Shown: one piece after another, positions 9,832 through 18,625 of the stretch
Numbering within the stretch: position 1 is the stretch's first letter
Layout of the letters: every line of letters starts with the position of its first letter
Source: Advenella mimigardefordensis DPN7
GTDB taxonomy: Bacteria; Pseudomonadota; Gammaproteobacteria; Burkholderiales; Burkholderiaceae_B
Direction: 5' to 3'
NCBI RefSeq assembly: GCF_000521505.1
Contig: NZ_CP003915.1
Location: 1,674,001 to 1,738,000, forward strand
Length of the DNA stretch: 64,000 nucleotides
Made by a program: the position numbers and the translations under genes
The notes under the pieces: model-generated
What the model saw: the letters and a program-made list of their open reading frames with translations, nothing else
What the model was told of the DNA's origin: nothing
Databases searched by the model: none

Positions 9832-9909
9832 AAGAGACTCATAAAAAAGAGGCATTAAAAGAGATTCATTAAAAGAGATTCATTAAAAAAGACTCGTTAA
9901 AAGAGGCGT
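9827..9909. repeat. 14-bp tandem repeat, 6 units, starting in the polA stop
   Basis: Six units with consensus ATTAAAAGAGATTC begin at 9827, 9841 (13 bp), 9854, 9868, 9882 and 9896. The first unit contains the polA stop TAA (9829-9831). Every unit repeats a TAA; relative to the polA frame these fall in frames 0, 1, 0, 2, 1, 0, so all three frames are closed by the fourth unit. Confidence 0.92.
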
Positions 9910-10063
9910 ACGTACTGTTAACCAGAGTAAAGATGGGGTCAGCGGGATCGATCAGGATGATCGCGCTGATCGCTGCGCATGAGCGCGCGATGCCATAGCG
10001 CTATTGCATGCGAAATGATATGCTTTGAGATCCGTTCCCCGGATGTTTTCCAGGACCCATCCC

Positions 10064-10702
10064 ATGTTTGATATTGTTCACTTCCCGCTGTTTGCGGCTT
10101 CTGCCTTTGCGCTGTCGATTACGCCTGGCCCGGATCTGGCCTATGTGGTGGGGCAAAGCCTGGGCAATGGCCGACGTGCCGGCGTGATTTCAGCTGCCGG
10201 GGTGGCCATAGGCAGCTGCGCGCATACCGTTGCGAGTGCCGTAGGCCTGACTGCACTGCTGGCTGCATCACCCGTGTTGTTCACCATCGTCAAGTTTCTG
10301 GGCGCCGTCTATCTGATCTGGCTTGGGGCGAAAATGTGTCTGGGCAGTTTGCAGCGGCGCAAGGCAGCGCAGACTGACGTTGCCTTGCCGGTGGCTAACA
10401 CGCACTCGTTGTTGCTGCGTGGCTTTCTGACCACCATTACGAATCCGAAAGTGCTGCTCTTTTTTATTGCCTTCTTTCCCCAGTTTGTTACCGTGGGCGG
10501 AGACAATCAGGCAGTATCATTTCTGCTGCTTGGATTGGCTTACGCCGTGATTGGATTTGTCTGCGATGCCACGTTTGCCTGGCTGGCGGGAAGCGCGGCA
10601 GGTGCCGTGTCACGGAATCAGACTGTTAAAGCCTGGATAGACCGCGTGGTTGGTCTGGCGTTTATTGCACTGGGCCTGCGTATCTGGCTGACGAAGCGTT
10701 GA
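10064..10702 (+). CDS. LysE/RhtB-family amino-acid exporter
   Basis: Inner-membrane exporter of 212 residues of the LysE/RhtB superfamily, which moves amino acids or homoserine derivatives out of the cell; the substrate cannot be read from sequence. The family signature ITPGPDLAYVVGQSLGNGRRAG follows the first membrane segment, then a glycine-rich helix (ISAAGVAIGS) and four more hydrophobic segments, with TNPKVLLFF in the middle. The start at ATG 10064 fits the family; a TTG at 10025 would add 13 residues with no match. It is monocistronic. Between polA and this gene there is only the tandem array and a GATC-rich stretch. Confidence 0.9.
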   Translation: MFDIVHFPLFAASAFALSITPGPDLAYVVGQSLGNGRRAGVISAAGVAIGSCAHTVASAVGLTALLAASPVLFTIVKFLGAVYLIWLGAKMCLGSLQRRKAAQTDVALPVANTHSLLLRGFLTTITNPKVLLFFIAFFPQFVTVGGDNQAVSFLLLGLAYAVIGFVCDATFAWLAGSAAGAVSRNQTVKAWIDRVVGLAFIALGLRIWLTKR

Positions 10703-10830
10703 GCTTGTATTGATCTCCCGCCCTCGCCGAAGAGTGACGGGGCAGGATTGTCTGGCTATGAACCTATTGATGGGCACGATCCGGCCCGCAACGCAGGCTG
10801 GTCGTGCCGATGTTGCCTGGCTCCGGTTGC

Positions 10831-11715
10831 TCAGGAATGAGCGACGCGTGCGCGCAGCGCGTTGATACGATGTTCAATCGGTGGATGCGTGGAAAACAGG
10901 GCTGCCACACCAGCGCCGCCGCTGATGCCCGCGGATTCGAACTGCTTGGGCAATTCGCCGGGGTGCATGCCGCCCAGCCGGGCCAGCGCATTAATCATGG
11001 GTGAGGCCGAGCCGAGCATTTGCGCTGAGCCGGCATCGGCGCGATATTCGCGCTGGCGCGAAAACCAGGCCACAATAATGGACGCCAGTATGCCGAACAC
11101 GATCTCACAGACGACCACGGTGATGTAATAACCCGGTCCTACGCCCCGTTCGTTCCGGAAAACCGTACGGTCAATGAAGTACCCGACCACGCGGGCAAGG
11201 AACACGACAAACGTATTGACCACACCCTGGATCAGGGTCAGCGTCACCATGTCGCCATTGGCAATATGCGCCACCTCGTGGCCCAGCACGGCGGTGACTT
11301 CTTCTTCATTCATGCTGTTGAGCAGGCCGGTAGATACTGCCACCAGCGAATCGTTTTTGAAAGCCCCTGTGGCAAAGGCGTTGGGTTCGCCTTCATAAAT
11401 GGCGACTTCAGGGTGGCCGATGCCGGCACGATCAGCCAGTTGATGGACGGTATCGACCAGCCACAGTTCTCTCTGGCTGCCTGGCGCTGCCGGATCGATC
11501 ATCTTCAGGCCCATGGTCCATTTGGCCATCGGTTTGCTCATCAGCAGGGAAATAAAGGCGCCAACGAAGCCGACTACAGCAGAAAATGCCAGCAGCTGAC
11601 CCATATTGATGCCGTTTGCATCCATATAACGGTTCACACCCAGCAGGTTCAGCGTGAAGCCCAGCACCACCATAACGGCGAGGTTGGTTATAAGAAAAAG
11701 AATAATGCGTTTCAT
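10831..11715 (-). CDS. htpX: membrane zinc metalloprotease HtpX
   Basis: Inner-membrane M48-type protease that degrades misfolded membrane proteins, partly redundant with FtsH. The 294-residue product has two N-terminal membrane segments (residues 3-25 and 38-58), the zinc motif HEVAH at residues 146-150, two further membrane segments and a downstream EYRADAG motif supplying the third zinc ligand. It starts with MKRIILFL as in other HtpX proteins. It is a single-gene unit divergent from the EamA transporter. I did not find a convincing sigma-32 promoter upstream. Confidence 0.95.
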   Translation of the reverse strand: MKRIILFLITNLAVMVVLGFTLNLLGVNRYMDANGINMGQLLAFSAVVGFVGAFISLLMSKPMAKWTMGLKMIDPAAPGSQRELWLVDTVHQLADRAGIGHPEVAIYEGEPNAFATGAFKNDSLVAVSTGLLNSMNEEEVTAVLGHEVAHIANGDMVTLTLIQGVVNTFVVFLARVVGYFIDRTVFRNERGVGPGYYITVVVCEIVFGILASIIVAWFSRQREYRADAGSAQMLGSASPMINALARLGGMHPGELPKQFESAGISGGAGVAALFSTHPPIEHRINALRARVAHS

Positions 11716-11899
11716 GCAACAGGTCCTTGTAGGAAGGGATCAGTCCGGATAACAAATCTCGGGTCCGAGTTAGTCTGCCAGCCGGAGCTTAAAAATAACT
11801 GAATTAGCCCAGATCAATTATATAAGGGCGATGTTGTCCTTTTACAGTGTTGTTCGCAGTAGAATATTATTTTCTTTTCAAGTAATTTCCGGATTTAAC

Positions 11900-12784
11900 A
11901 TGCAGGCACTGTGGATGTTAGTGGCTTCTCTCATGTTTGCCATCATGGGGGCTTCAGTCAAACTGGCATCGGAACATGCCGCGTCCTTGGCACTGGTCAT
12001 CCTGTTCCGCGGCCTGCCATCGGTCGTACTGCTTGTCGTCTGGGCCGTGACGACTCATAAATCCCTGAAACCCAAAAGCATTCGCCTGCACTTGATGCGC
12101 AACGTATTTGGCGTGGGCGCCATGTGGATGGCATTTTACGGCTATACCGTCCTGCCGCTGGCCACCAGCACCAGTTTGAATTACACCTCGCCCCTGTTCA
12201 TTGCGGGCTTTTTGCTGCTATCGGGCAAGGCCAGCAATGATATCGTGCGCACGCTTGCGGTGGGCATCGGTTTCGCCGGCGTGTTGCTGATCCTGCGCCC
12301 CAGCATTACCGAAGATCAATGGTTTGCCTGCGCTCTCGGTCTGCTGGCAGGAGCCAGCGGCGCCGTAGCCATGTTGCAGGTACGCCAGCTTGGGTCAATT
12401 GGCGAGCCCATCTGGCTGACGGTCCTGTATTTTTCTGTGTTCGTAACGGGTACCAGTTTAATTGGTATCAAGGCCCATGGTATTGGCGAGCCTGATCTGG
12501 TTTCCTGGGTTGCCTTGCTTATGGTCGGTCTGTCCGGCCTGTTTGGCCAACTGGCACTGACGCGCGCCTTCGGTTCAGGCTCGCCGCTGCTGTCAGCAGC
12601 GCTGCAGTATACAACCATCATTTTTTCCGCGGGTATCGGTATTGTGGTATGGCATAATGCGCCGGACGTCCTGGCATGGCTGGGCATGGGCATGGTGATA
12701 TTGGCCGGGCTGCTTTCGGCATGGCGCACACTGGTGCTGGCAGAGAGGCATAAGAAATCGCAGCTAGTGAAGACCACTGCCTGA
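11900..12784 (+). CDS. EamA/DMT-family transporter
   Basis: Drug/metabolite transporter family permease of 294 residues with about ten membrane segments arranged as two EamA repeats, one from about residue 1 and one from about residue 145. The start at 11900 (MQALWMLVASLMFAIMGA) places the first EamA helix at the N-terminus; 23 extra upstream codons lack family resemblance. The substrate is unknown; relatives export amino acids, nucleosides or other metabolites. The stop TGA lies inside a duplicated 14-bp unit, and a strong terminator follows about 40 bp later. Confidence 0.88.
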   Translation: MQALWMLVASLMFAIMGASVKLASEHAASLALVILFRGLPSVVLLVVWAVTTHKSLKPKSIRLHLMRNVFGVGAMWMAFYGYTVLPLATSTSLNYTSPLFIAGFLLLSGKASNDIVRTLAVGIGFAGVLLILRPSITEDQWFACALGLLAGASGAVAMLQVRQLGSIGEPIWLTVLYFSVFVTGTSLIGIKAHGIGEPDLVSWVALLMVGLSGLFGQLALTRAFGSGSPLLSAALQYTTIIFSAGIGIVVWHNAPDVLAWLGMGMVILAGLLSAWRTLVLAERHKKSQLVKTTA

Positions 12785-12803
12785 TCGCGACTGCCTGATT
12801 CGG
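12776..12803. repeat. 14-bp duplication spanning the EamA stop codon
   Basis: Two adjacent units, ACTGCCTGATCGCG and ACTGCCTGATTCGG, match in their first 10 bases and beyond. The stop TGA of the EamA gene (12782-12784) sits in the first unit and is repeated 14 bp later in another frame. It is a minimal version of the 3'-end arrays. Confidence 0.7.
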
Positions 12804-12823
12804 TCGCTCAGGTTTGCGTCCAT

Positions 12824-12875
12824 AAAAACGACACCTTTAAAGATGAGTTGCCCCAGCTTTAAAGGTGTCGTTTTT
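12824..12875. terminator. bidirectional intrinsic terminator
   Basis: A perfect 19-bp inverted repeat (12824-12842 with 12857-12875) encloses a 14-nt loop, with an A-run on the left and eight T on the right. It can end transcription from the EamA gene and from the converging Rieske gene. Confidence 0.92.
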
Positions 12876-12970
12876 TTTGGGTGCCGTTCAATTCCGGCGC
12901 CTGCGATACCGGCCACTCACGAACGCCGGCAGTGGAAGCGCGCCTGCCTGCTGGTGACGATGCGCGCAGC

Positions 12971-13030
12971 CAATGGGTGTGTCTGTAATGGGCGTGTTTG
13001 CAACGGGCGTGTCTGCAACGGGCGTGTCTG
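12971..13030. repeat. 15-bp tandem repeat, 4 units, beside the Rieske stop
   Basis: Four 15-bp units with consensus CAACGGGCGTGTCTG start at 12971, 12986, 13001 and 13016; the last two are identical. The array ends one base before the stop codon (13032-13034) of the minus-strand Rieske gene. Reading it as protein only gives a CNGRV repeat in a frame without other support. Confidence 0.9.
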
Positions 13031-13031
13031 A

Positions 13032-14171
13032 TCAGGCCATCAGTTTGTTATACCACTCATGGAAATGCTGCATACCATCTTCCATAGGGGACTGATACGG
13101 ACCCACTTCCGATGTGCCGCGGTTATACAGCGCCAGGCGACCGGCGTCCATACGTTCGGCAATCTCGTCGTCTTCGATCGCTGTTTCCATATAGGCTGCC
13201 TGCTGTGCTTCGATGAAGTCGCGCTCGAACATGGCAATTTCCTCAGGATAGTAAAACTCCACCAGATTGACTGTTTTTTGCGGGCTGACCGGGTACAGCG
13301 TGGACAGAACCAGCACATGCGGATAAAGCTCGATCATATGCGTAGGGAAATAGGTTACCCACATGGCCCCGAAGTCGGGTGTTTCGCCCTGCCGGAACCT
13401 GAGCAATTCATCGTGCCACTGTTTGTAGACCGGGGAGCCGGGGTTGGCCAGCGCCTGATGCACGCCAACCCGCTGCAGACTGAATGTTTCGGCAAAGTCC
13501 CAAGTAAGGTCGTCACAGGTGACAAAGCTGCCCAGGCCGGGATGGAACGGGGCGACATGATAATCTTCGAGATAGACCTCGATAAATGTTTTCCAGTTGT
13601 AATTGCATTCGTGTACGATCGCACGGTCAAATACGTAGTCGGAAAAATCGAACTCGGGCCGGGCAAACAGGGGGGCCATATCGGCAGCCGGATTGCGCGG
13701 ACCTTCGAACAGCAGGCCATTGCAGTTCTGTAACGGGAACTGCTGCAGGTTCTTGCAGGGGTTGCTGTCAAATTGCGGTGCGCCAAGCAGCGTACCCTTA
13801 TTGTCGTAGGTCCAGCGGTGTAACGGACAGACAATATTGCCGCCAGTGCTGCGCAGATTGCCATGATTGTTGGTGGCGCTGGTGACATCGCCGGCCTGGC
13901 CGCCAAGCATGATGGCTTGCCTGTGGCGACAGACATTGGACATGAGGTTGATTTGATCGCCGTTGCGCACCAGTACGCGACCGGCTTGCTCATGCGCAAG
14001 CGTACGCCAGTCTCCGGATTGAGGCACCAGTTTTTCATGTCCGACGTACAGCGCCGAGGCATCGAAGATGCGGGCCTGCTCCTTTTTAAAAATATCGTCG
14101 TTGAAGTAGACGTCGACTGGCAATTGCGTCGCCGCCGGAGATACATGTGCCAGTTTGGCAATATCAGACAT
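13032..14171 (-). CDS. Rieske-type ring-hydroxylating oxygenase, alpha subunit
   Basis: Probable terminal oxygenase component of a Rieske non-haem iron oxygenase, 379 residues. The Rieske [2Fe-2S] ligands are CRH and CPLH, separated by 31 residues instead of the usual 17 or so. The catalytic iron site is NWKTFIEVYLEDYH with HVAPFH, giving the two His of the 2-His-1-carboxylate triad. The substrate is unknown (aromatic acid or quaternary amine); no reductase or beta subunit is adjacent, so electrons must come from a gene elsewhere. The start at 14171 follows a G-rich ribosome binding site; the frame extends upstream to 14465 without family match. A near-consensus promoter lies upstream. Confidence 0.85.
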   Translation of the reverse strand: MSDIAKLAHVSPAATQLPVDVYFNDDIFKKEQARIFDASALYVGHEKLVPQSGDWRTLAHEQAGRVLVRNGDQINLMSNVCRHRQAIMLGGQAGDVTSATNNHGNLRSTGGNIVCPLHRWTYDNKGTLLGAPQFDSNPCKNLQQFPLQNCNGLLFEGPRNPAADMAPLFARPEFDFSDYVFDRAIVHECNYNWKTFIEVYLEDYHVAPFHPGLGSFVTCDDLTWDFAETFSLQRVGVHQALANPGSPVYKQWHDELLRFRQGETPDFGAMWVTYFPTHMIELYPHVLVLSTLYPVSPQKTVNLVEFYYPEEIAMFERDFIEAQQAAYMETAIEDDEIAERMDAGRLALYNRGTSEVGPYQSPMEDGMQHFHEWYNKLMA

Positions 14172-14253
14172 GAGATGCCCCCCGATGAAAACAAATGCCG
14201 CCTCACCAAGGGTCATGAGCCGGCATAAAGGTTGGTAAATAAAAAGGAGGGTA

Positions 14254-14282
14254 ATTATAAAGAAAATCAAGACCTTAGTCAA
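14254..14282 (-). promoter_or_regulatory. near-consensus sigma-70 promoter for the Rieske gene
   Basis: On the minus strand TTGACT (14277-14282) is followed by a 17-bp spacer and TATAAT (14254-14259). Transcription would start near 14247, about 76 bp before the start codon. It is among the best promoters in the window. Confidence 0.8.
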
Positions 14283-14388
14283 GGCTATCAGGGTCGGGTC
14301 GTGCTGCCCGCATGGGGGGTGTGGGGCAGGGCGGCTTGACTTTGAGGTAAAAGTGGCAAATCTGCAACCGAAGCCGCCGCTGATTTCG

Positions 14389-14394
14389 TACAAT
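14389..14394 (+). promoter_or_regulatory. possible -10 box of the xseB operon
   Basis: TACAAT lies 37 bp before the xseB start, without a clear -35 box at 17 bp. TTGACT at 14336-14341 is too far upstream to pair with it. Confidence 0.3.
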
Positions 14395-14431
14395 GAGCAC
14401 ATTGCACAACTGAAAGCATTGGAGATTGGTT

Positions 14432-14686
14432 TTGACAGAGAATGCAAAAACCGACACTGTGGCATTGCCTGATCAGTTCGAAGCGGCGCTGGGCGAGCTC
14501 GAATCGATCGTAACGCAAATGGAAGATAACAGCATGTCGCTGGAGGCTTCTATTGCTGCCTACGAGCGGGGTGTGCGGCTGGCGCGTGTGTGCCAGGACA
14601 AGCTGGATACAGCAGAGCAGCAGATCAGTGTGTTGCGTAATAATATGCTGGTGCCTCTGGGTGAGACCGGGTCGTCCGAATCATGA
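14432..14686 (+). CDS. xseB: exodeoxyribonuclease VII small subunit
   Basis: Small subunit of exonuclease VII, which degrades single-stranded DNA together with XseA (not in this window). The 84-residue product has the family core FEAALGELESIVTQMED and SLEASIAAYERGVRL followed by a coiled CQDKLDTAEQQI helix. The start is taken as TTG 14432 because GGAG at 14421-14424 is 7 bp away; TTG 14426 would be too close. Its stop overlaps the ispA start (ATGA), so the two are translationally coupled. First gene of the xseB-ispA-dxs-folE2 operon. Confidence 0.92.
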   Translation: MTENAKTDTVALPDQFEAALGELESIVTQMEDNSMSLEASIAAYERGVRLARVCQDKLDTAEQQISVLRNNMLVPLGETGSSES

Positions 14687-15597
14687 ATGCCATGGTTGTA
14701 CCGTTTCAGGACTGGTTGCCGGCCTGTATTGAAAAGATAGAGGGGGCGCTGGATAGAGCCCTGCCGCCCGCAGACGAAATCCCGGCAATGCTGCATCAGG
14801 CGATGCGGTATGCGGCGCTTGGTGCAGGCAAGCGCCTGCGTGCAGCGCTGGTGTATGCGGCCGGTCACGCCAGTGCGCAGCAAATTGTGTTGCCTTCTGC
14901 GCTGGAGCATACGCTGTCGCGCGCGGCCGTCGCTGTTGAACTGATTCACGCCTATTCGCTGATCCACGACGATTTGCCTTGCATGGATGATGACGTCCTG
15001 CGACGTGGCAAGCCTACAGTGCATGTGCAGTTTGATGAAGCCACAGCCATGCTGGCCGGCGACGCGCTGCAGCCTCTGGCGTTTGCACAATTGGCGCAAA
15101 TGTCGGTTGCGCCTGCGCTGGTGGTGCAGGCGGTCAATGTGCTGGCGCAGGCTGCGGGTAGCCAGGGTATGGTAGGCGGGCAGGCCATTGATCTGGCCAG
15201 TGTCAACACGCAGCTTGACCCCGAGCAGTTGCAGTTTATGCACAGGCTTAAAACCGGGGCGCTGATCGAAGCCAGCGTACAGCTGGGGGCGATTGTGACG
15301 GCGGCCAATTCGGATATCCGTATGGCGCTGGAAAATTATGGTTCAGCCATCGGCCTGGCGTTCCAGGTAGTGGACGATATTCTGGATGTGACGGCCGATC
15401 AGCAGGCGCTGGGTAAAACGCCGGGTAAAGATGCAGCGGACAACAAGCCCACGTATGTGTCGGTGATGGGGCTGGAGCAGTCCAGAGAATTTGCGCAGCA
15501 ACTGCATGAGGCTGCCCTGGACGCCATCAAGCCGCTGGGCGAACCGGCTTGCCGGCTGCGGGAAGTGGCAGACCTGATTATTCATCGAAAATCCTGA
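14683..15597 (+). CDS. ispA: farnesyl diphosphate synthase
   Basis: Short-chain prenyltransferase condensing dimethylallyl and geranyl diphosphate with isopentenyl diphosphate to give farnesyl diphosphate, precursor of quinones, undecaprenyl phosphate and here squalene through HpnCDE. The 304-residue product has both Asp-rich motifs: HDDLPCMDDD at about residues 95-104 and FQVVDDILD at about 226-234, plus GKRLR near residue 49. It overlaps xseB by 4 bp and is followed by dxs, linking precursor supply with chain elongation. Confidence 0.96.
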   Translation: MNAMVVPFQDWLPACIEKIEGALDRALPPADEIPAMLHQAMRYAALGAGKRLRAALVYAAGHASAQQIVLPSALEHTLSRAAVAVELIHAYSLIHDDLPCMDDDVLRRGKPTVHVQFDEATAMLAGDALQPLAFAQLAQMSVAPALVVQAVNVLAQAAGSQGMVGGQAIDLASVNTQLDPEQLQFMHRLKTGALIEASVQLGAIVTAANSDIRMALENYGSAIGLAFQVVDDILDVTADQQALGKTPGKDAADNKPTYVSVMGLEQSREFAQQLHEAALDAIKPLGEPACRLREVADLIIHRKS

Positions 15598-15675
15598 CGG
15601 TTCTGTGGGGTCAATCCGTGATTCATTTTGCCTGGCGATTGCAGATCTGCCGCGCCGGGCATCCAAGACGATTTC

Positions 15676-17541
15676 ATGACAAAGTTACTAGAGACACTTG
15701 ATTCACCTGCCGATGTGCGAAAGCTCAGCCAGCATCAATTGAAGATGGCGGCAACAGAGCTGCGGGCATTTATTCTGGATTCCGTATCGCGCACGGGTGG
15801 CCATTTATCATCCAATTTGGGTACCGTCGAGCTGACGCTGGCGCTTCATCATGTGTTTAATACACCGCATGATCGCCTTGTCTGGGATGTGGGGCACCAA
15901 TCCTACCCGCACAAAATTCTGACCGGCAGGCGCGGCGATATGCCGGGGTTGCGCCAGCAGGGTGGCATTTCGGGCTTTCCGCGTCGTAGCGAGTCGGAAT
16001 ACGATGCGTTTGGCACGGCGCATTCGTCAACCTCGATATCGGCCGTGCTGGGCATGGCGGTTGCCTCCCGGAATCTGAATATCGATCGCCAGCATATTGC
16101 CGTGATCGGCGACGGTTCCATGACTGCCGGTATGGCGTTTGAAGCACTGAATAATGCCGGGGTGACGCCCGGCGTCAATGTGCTGGTGATCCTGAATGAC
16201 AATGATATGTCTATTTCACCACCGGTTGGCGCCCTGAATCGTTATCTGGCGCGGCTGTTGTCCGGCGGCTTTTATCGGGATGCCAAGAATGTCGGGCGTG
16301 CTGTGCTGGAGCACATGCCTGCGCCCGTGCTGGATATCGCCCGGCGTGTCAAGGGGCATGCCAAGGGCATGATCAGTCCGGCAACGCTGTTTGAAGAACT
16401 GGGTTTCAATTATGTCGGCCCTATCGATGGCCACGATATGGACTCCCTGGTTCCGACCCTTCAGAACTTAAGGGAATTGGGCGGCTTGCAGTTCCTGCAT
16501 GTTATAACCAAAAAAGGTCAGGGCTATAAGCTGGCTGAGGCCGATCCGATTCTGTATCACGGGCCCGGCAAGTTTGATCCTGAGCTGGGTATTCAGAAGC
16601 CATCGGGGCCGGGTAAACAAACGTTTACCCAGGTGTTTGGCTCCTGGCTTTGCGATATGGCGCAGCAGGACTCGCGTCTCATTGGAATTACACCTGCCAT
16701 GCGTGAAGGTAGCGGGCTGGTTGAGTTTGAAAAGCGTTTTCCGCAACGATATTTTGATGTCGGCATTGCCGAGCAGCATTCAGTCACTTTTGCGGCTGGT
16801 GTGGCCTGTGAAGGGCTCAAGCCTGTGCTGGCCATCTATTCGACGTTTCTGCAGCGCGGCTACGATCAATTCATTCATGATGTGGCCCTGCAGAACCTGG
16901 ATGTGACCTTTGCGCTGGATCGTGCTGGCCTGGTCGGTGCAGACGGAGCGACGCACGCAGGCAATTACGATATTGCATTTTTGCGATGCATCCCCAATAT
17001 GGTTATTGCCACGCCTTCAGACGAGAACGAGACCCGCCTGCTGCTGTCTACTTGCTACCAGCATGCGGGGCCGGCTTCAGTCAGGTATCCGCGTGGTAGT
17101 GGCATTGGCGCACAGGTAGCGCCGGAGCTGGATGTTGTAGAGCTGGGTAAAGCCGTAGTGCGACGCAAGGGTGAAAAGCTGGCGATATTGGCTTTTGGGA
17201 CGTTATTGCATGCGGCTGCGCCCGTCGCGGAAAAACTCAATGCAACGCTGGTGGATATGCGGTTCGTTAAACCACTGGATGAGGCCTTGTTACTGGAGTT
17301 AATGCAGTCTCACCAGCAACTGGTTACCGTGGAAGAAGGCGCCATTATGGGTGGCGCAGGCAGTGCAGTGGCCGAGCTGATGCATGCCAATGGCCTGTGC
17401 TGCGACCTGTTGCAACTGGGGTTGCCTGATGTCTTTATTGATCACGGTGACCAGGCCGGCCTGCTGGCTGGTGTCGGACTGGATGCGGCAGGAATAGAGC
17501 AGGCGATCGCCCGGCGTTTCGGGCAGCCGCCGGCAAACTAA
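15676..17541 (+). CDS. dxs: 1-deoxy-D-xylulose-5-phosphate synthase
   Basis: Thiamine-diphosphate enzyme that joins pyruvate and glyceraldehyde 3-phosphate, the first step of the methylerythritol phosphate isoprenoid pathway. From ATG 15676 the product has 621 residues, the normal length. Visible landmarks are [17 protein letters not shown], the thiamine-binding [15 protein letters not shown], and the pyrimidine-domain [16 protein letters not shown] longer frame to 15628 adds 16 unlikely residues. It lies downstream of ispA in the same operon. Confidence 0.97.
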   Translation: MTKLLETLDSPADVRKLSQHQLKMAATELRAFILDSVSRTGGHLSSNLGTVELTLALHHVFNTPHDRLVWDVGHQSYPHKILTGRRGDMPGLRQQGGISGFPRRSESEYDAFGTAHSSTSISAVLGMAVASRNLNIDRQHIAVIGDGSMTAGMAFEALNNAGVTPGVNVLVILNDNDMSISPPVGALNRYLARLLSGGFYRDAKNVGRAVLEHMPAPVLDIARRVKGHAKGMISPATLFEELGFNYVGPIDGHDMDSLVPTLQNLRELGGLQFLHVITKKGQGYKLAEADPILYHGPGKFDPELGIQKPSGPGKQTFTQVFGSWLCDMAQQDSRLIGITPAMREGSGLVEFEKRFPQRYFDVGIAEQHSVTFAAGVACEGLKPVLAIYSTFLQRGYDQFIHDVALQNLDVTFALDRAGLVGADGATHAGNYDIAFLRCIPNMVIATPSDENETRLLLSTCYQHAGPASVRYPRGSGIGAQVAPELDVVELGKAVVRRKGEKLAILAFGTLLHAAAPVAEKLNATLVDMRFVKPLDEALLLELMQSHQQLVTVEEGAIMGGAGSAVAELMHANGLCCDLLQLGLPDVFIDHGDQAGLLAGVGLDAAGIEQAIARRFGQPPAN

Positions 17542-17559
17542 TAAATATAGAGCGAATAA

Positions 17560-18357
17560 ATGAATTCTCAAATTGAACCATCGGTGCTGATGCCTGATGT
17601 GCAAAGTACGCTGGATGAGCGTCATATCACCATACAGCGTGTGGGTATCCGGCAGGTAAAACAGCCAATGCTGCTGCAACTGGCTGACGGGTCGGTGCAG
17701 GCCACCATTGCCGAATGGACATTTACGGTGATGCTGCCGGCGCATGAAAAGGGTACACATATGTCCCGCTTCATGGCGCTACTCAATACCTGGCGCAACC
17801 GACCCATGACGGCCGAAAGTTTTCGTGCCATGGCGCTCGAAATGCTGCCGCTGCTGCACGCAGAAAAAGGCGATATTACCGCTACCTTCCCTTATTTCAT
17901 CAATAAGAAAGCGCCGGTCTCCGGGGTGGAAAGCCTGATGGATTATCAGGTGACCTGGGTAGCCCGGGCCGAGGGGCAGCAGGCTGTGGTAGAGCAGACA
18001 ATGCTGGTGCCGGTCATGAGCCTGTGTCCATGCTCCAAGGCGATTTCCGAATATGGCGCGCATAATCAGCGCTCCCATGTGACGGTGAGCGTGGTCGCCG
18101 AGCAGCACTATGAGCTGGATGATCTGATCCGGCGTATCGAAGCTCAGGGTTCGTGCGAATTGTGGGGGCTGCTCAAGCGGACCGACGAGAAATACGTGAC
18201 AGAACGCTCCTATGACAATCCGAAGTTTGTCGAAGATCTGGTGCGCGACGTGGCGGCCGTATTCCAGAAACTGCCTGGTGTGGTCCGTTACCGGGTCGAA
18301 GCTGAGAACTTCGAGTCTATTCATAACCACAGTGCCTATGCTGTGGTAGAAGGCTAG
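17560..18357 (+). CDS. folE2: GTP cyclohydrolase I, type 2 (FolE2)
   Basis: Converts GTP to 7,8-dihydroneopterin triphosphate, the first step of tetrahydrofolate synthesis. It is the T-fold type 2 enzyme, recognised by the 265-residue length, PAHEKGTHMSRF and the catalytic-cysteine motif SLCPCSKAIS with YGAHNQRS after it. FolE2 enzymes can use metals other than zinc and in several bacteria replace FolE when zinc is low. Here it is the fourth gene of the xseB-ispA-dxs operon, 18 bp after dxs, so constitutive expression is more likely than zinc control; no Zur box was seen. Confidence 0.95.
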   Translation: MNSQIEPSVLMPDVQSTLDERHITIQRVGIRQVKQPMLLQLADGSVQATIAEWTFTVMLPAHEKGTHMSRFMALLNTWRNRPMTAESFRAMALEMLPLLHAEKGDITATFPYFINKKAPVSGVESLMDYQVTWVARAEGQQAVVEQTMLVPVMSLCPCSKAISEYGAHNQRSHVTVSVVAEQHYELDDLIRRIEAQGSCELWGLLKRTDEKYVTERSYDNPKFVEDLVRDVAAVFQKLPGVVRYRVEAENFESIHNHSAYAVVEG

Positions 18358-18480
18358 CCGGGCAGGCATCCCCTATGAAGGGGTGCTTGCGACAGGATGC
18401 TGCCGCCTGGCAGGCCAGGGTATGCGCAACTTGGTATAGGCCATTTGAAAAAACAGTGGTAAATCAGCATCTTGCCCTAT

Positions 18481-18507
18481 AAAAAGGCCGCCGTTGGTGG
18501 CTTTTTT
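18481..18507 (+). terminator. intrinsic terminator after folE2
   Basis: A 12-bp stem (18481-18492 with 18496-18507, two G-T pairs) with a 3-nt loop ends in a run of six T followed by another T-rich stretch. It closes the xseB-folE2 operon. A weaker hairpin (GCATCCCC with GGGGTGC) lies at about 18367. Confidence 0.8.
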
Positions 18508-18580
18508 GATTTTTTCGTGTTATAGTCTACGGTTTCTTGCTCGCTCCGGCACGGGGTTGAGGGCATGTTGTGCGGTCGTA

Positions 18581-18623
18581 TTACGTAATTTTTACGTGAT
18601 TTTGACGTGATTTTTTACGTGAT
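18581..18623. repeat. four phased TTTACGTGAT repeats upstream of rpsF
   Basis: TTACGTAATT, TTTACGTGAT, TTGACGTGAT and TTTACGTGAT occur with ACGT cores at 18583, 18594, 18605 and 18617, spacing 11, 11 and 12 bp, thus on nearly the same helix face. They end just before a TTGACT (18626-18631) that could be the -35 box of the rpsF operon. They could bind an activator or be an AT-rich upstream element; this is inference. Confidence 0.65.
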
Positions 18624-18625
18624 CA

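Noticed and set aside
9910..10063. GATC-rich stretch between the polA array and the LysE gene as a replication or SeqA site
   Set aside because: Only about four GATC sites occur, with no DnaA boxes, and betaproteobacteria are not expected to use SeqA.
11759..11770. CTCGGGTCCGAG palindrome upstream of htpX as an operator
   Set aside because: It is short, GC-rich and unsupported by a promoter or regulator nearby.
12843..13031. 62-codon frame ending in a CNGRV repeat
   Set aside because: It starts inside a terminator hairpin and its repeat is the 15-bp array.
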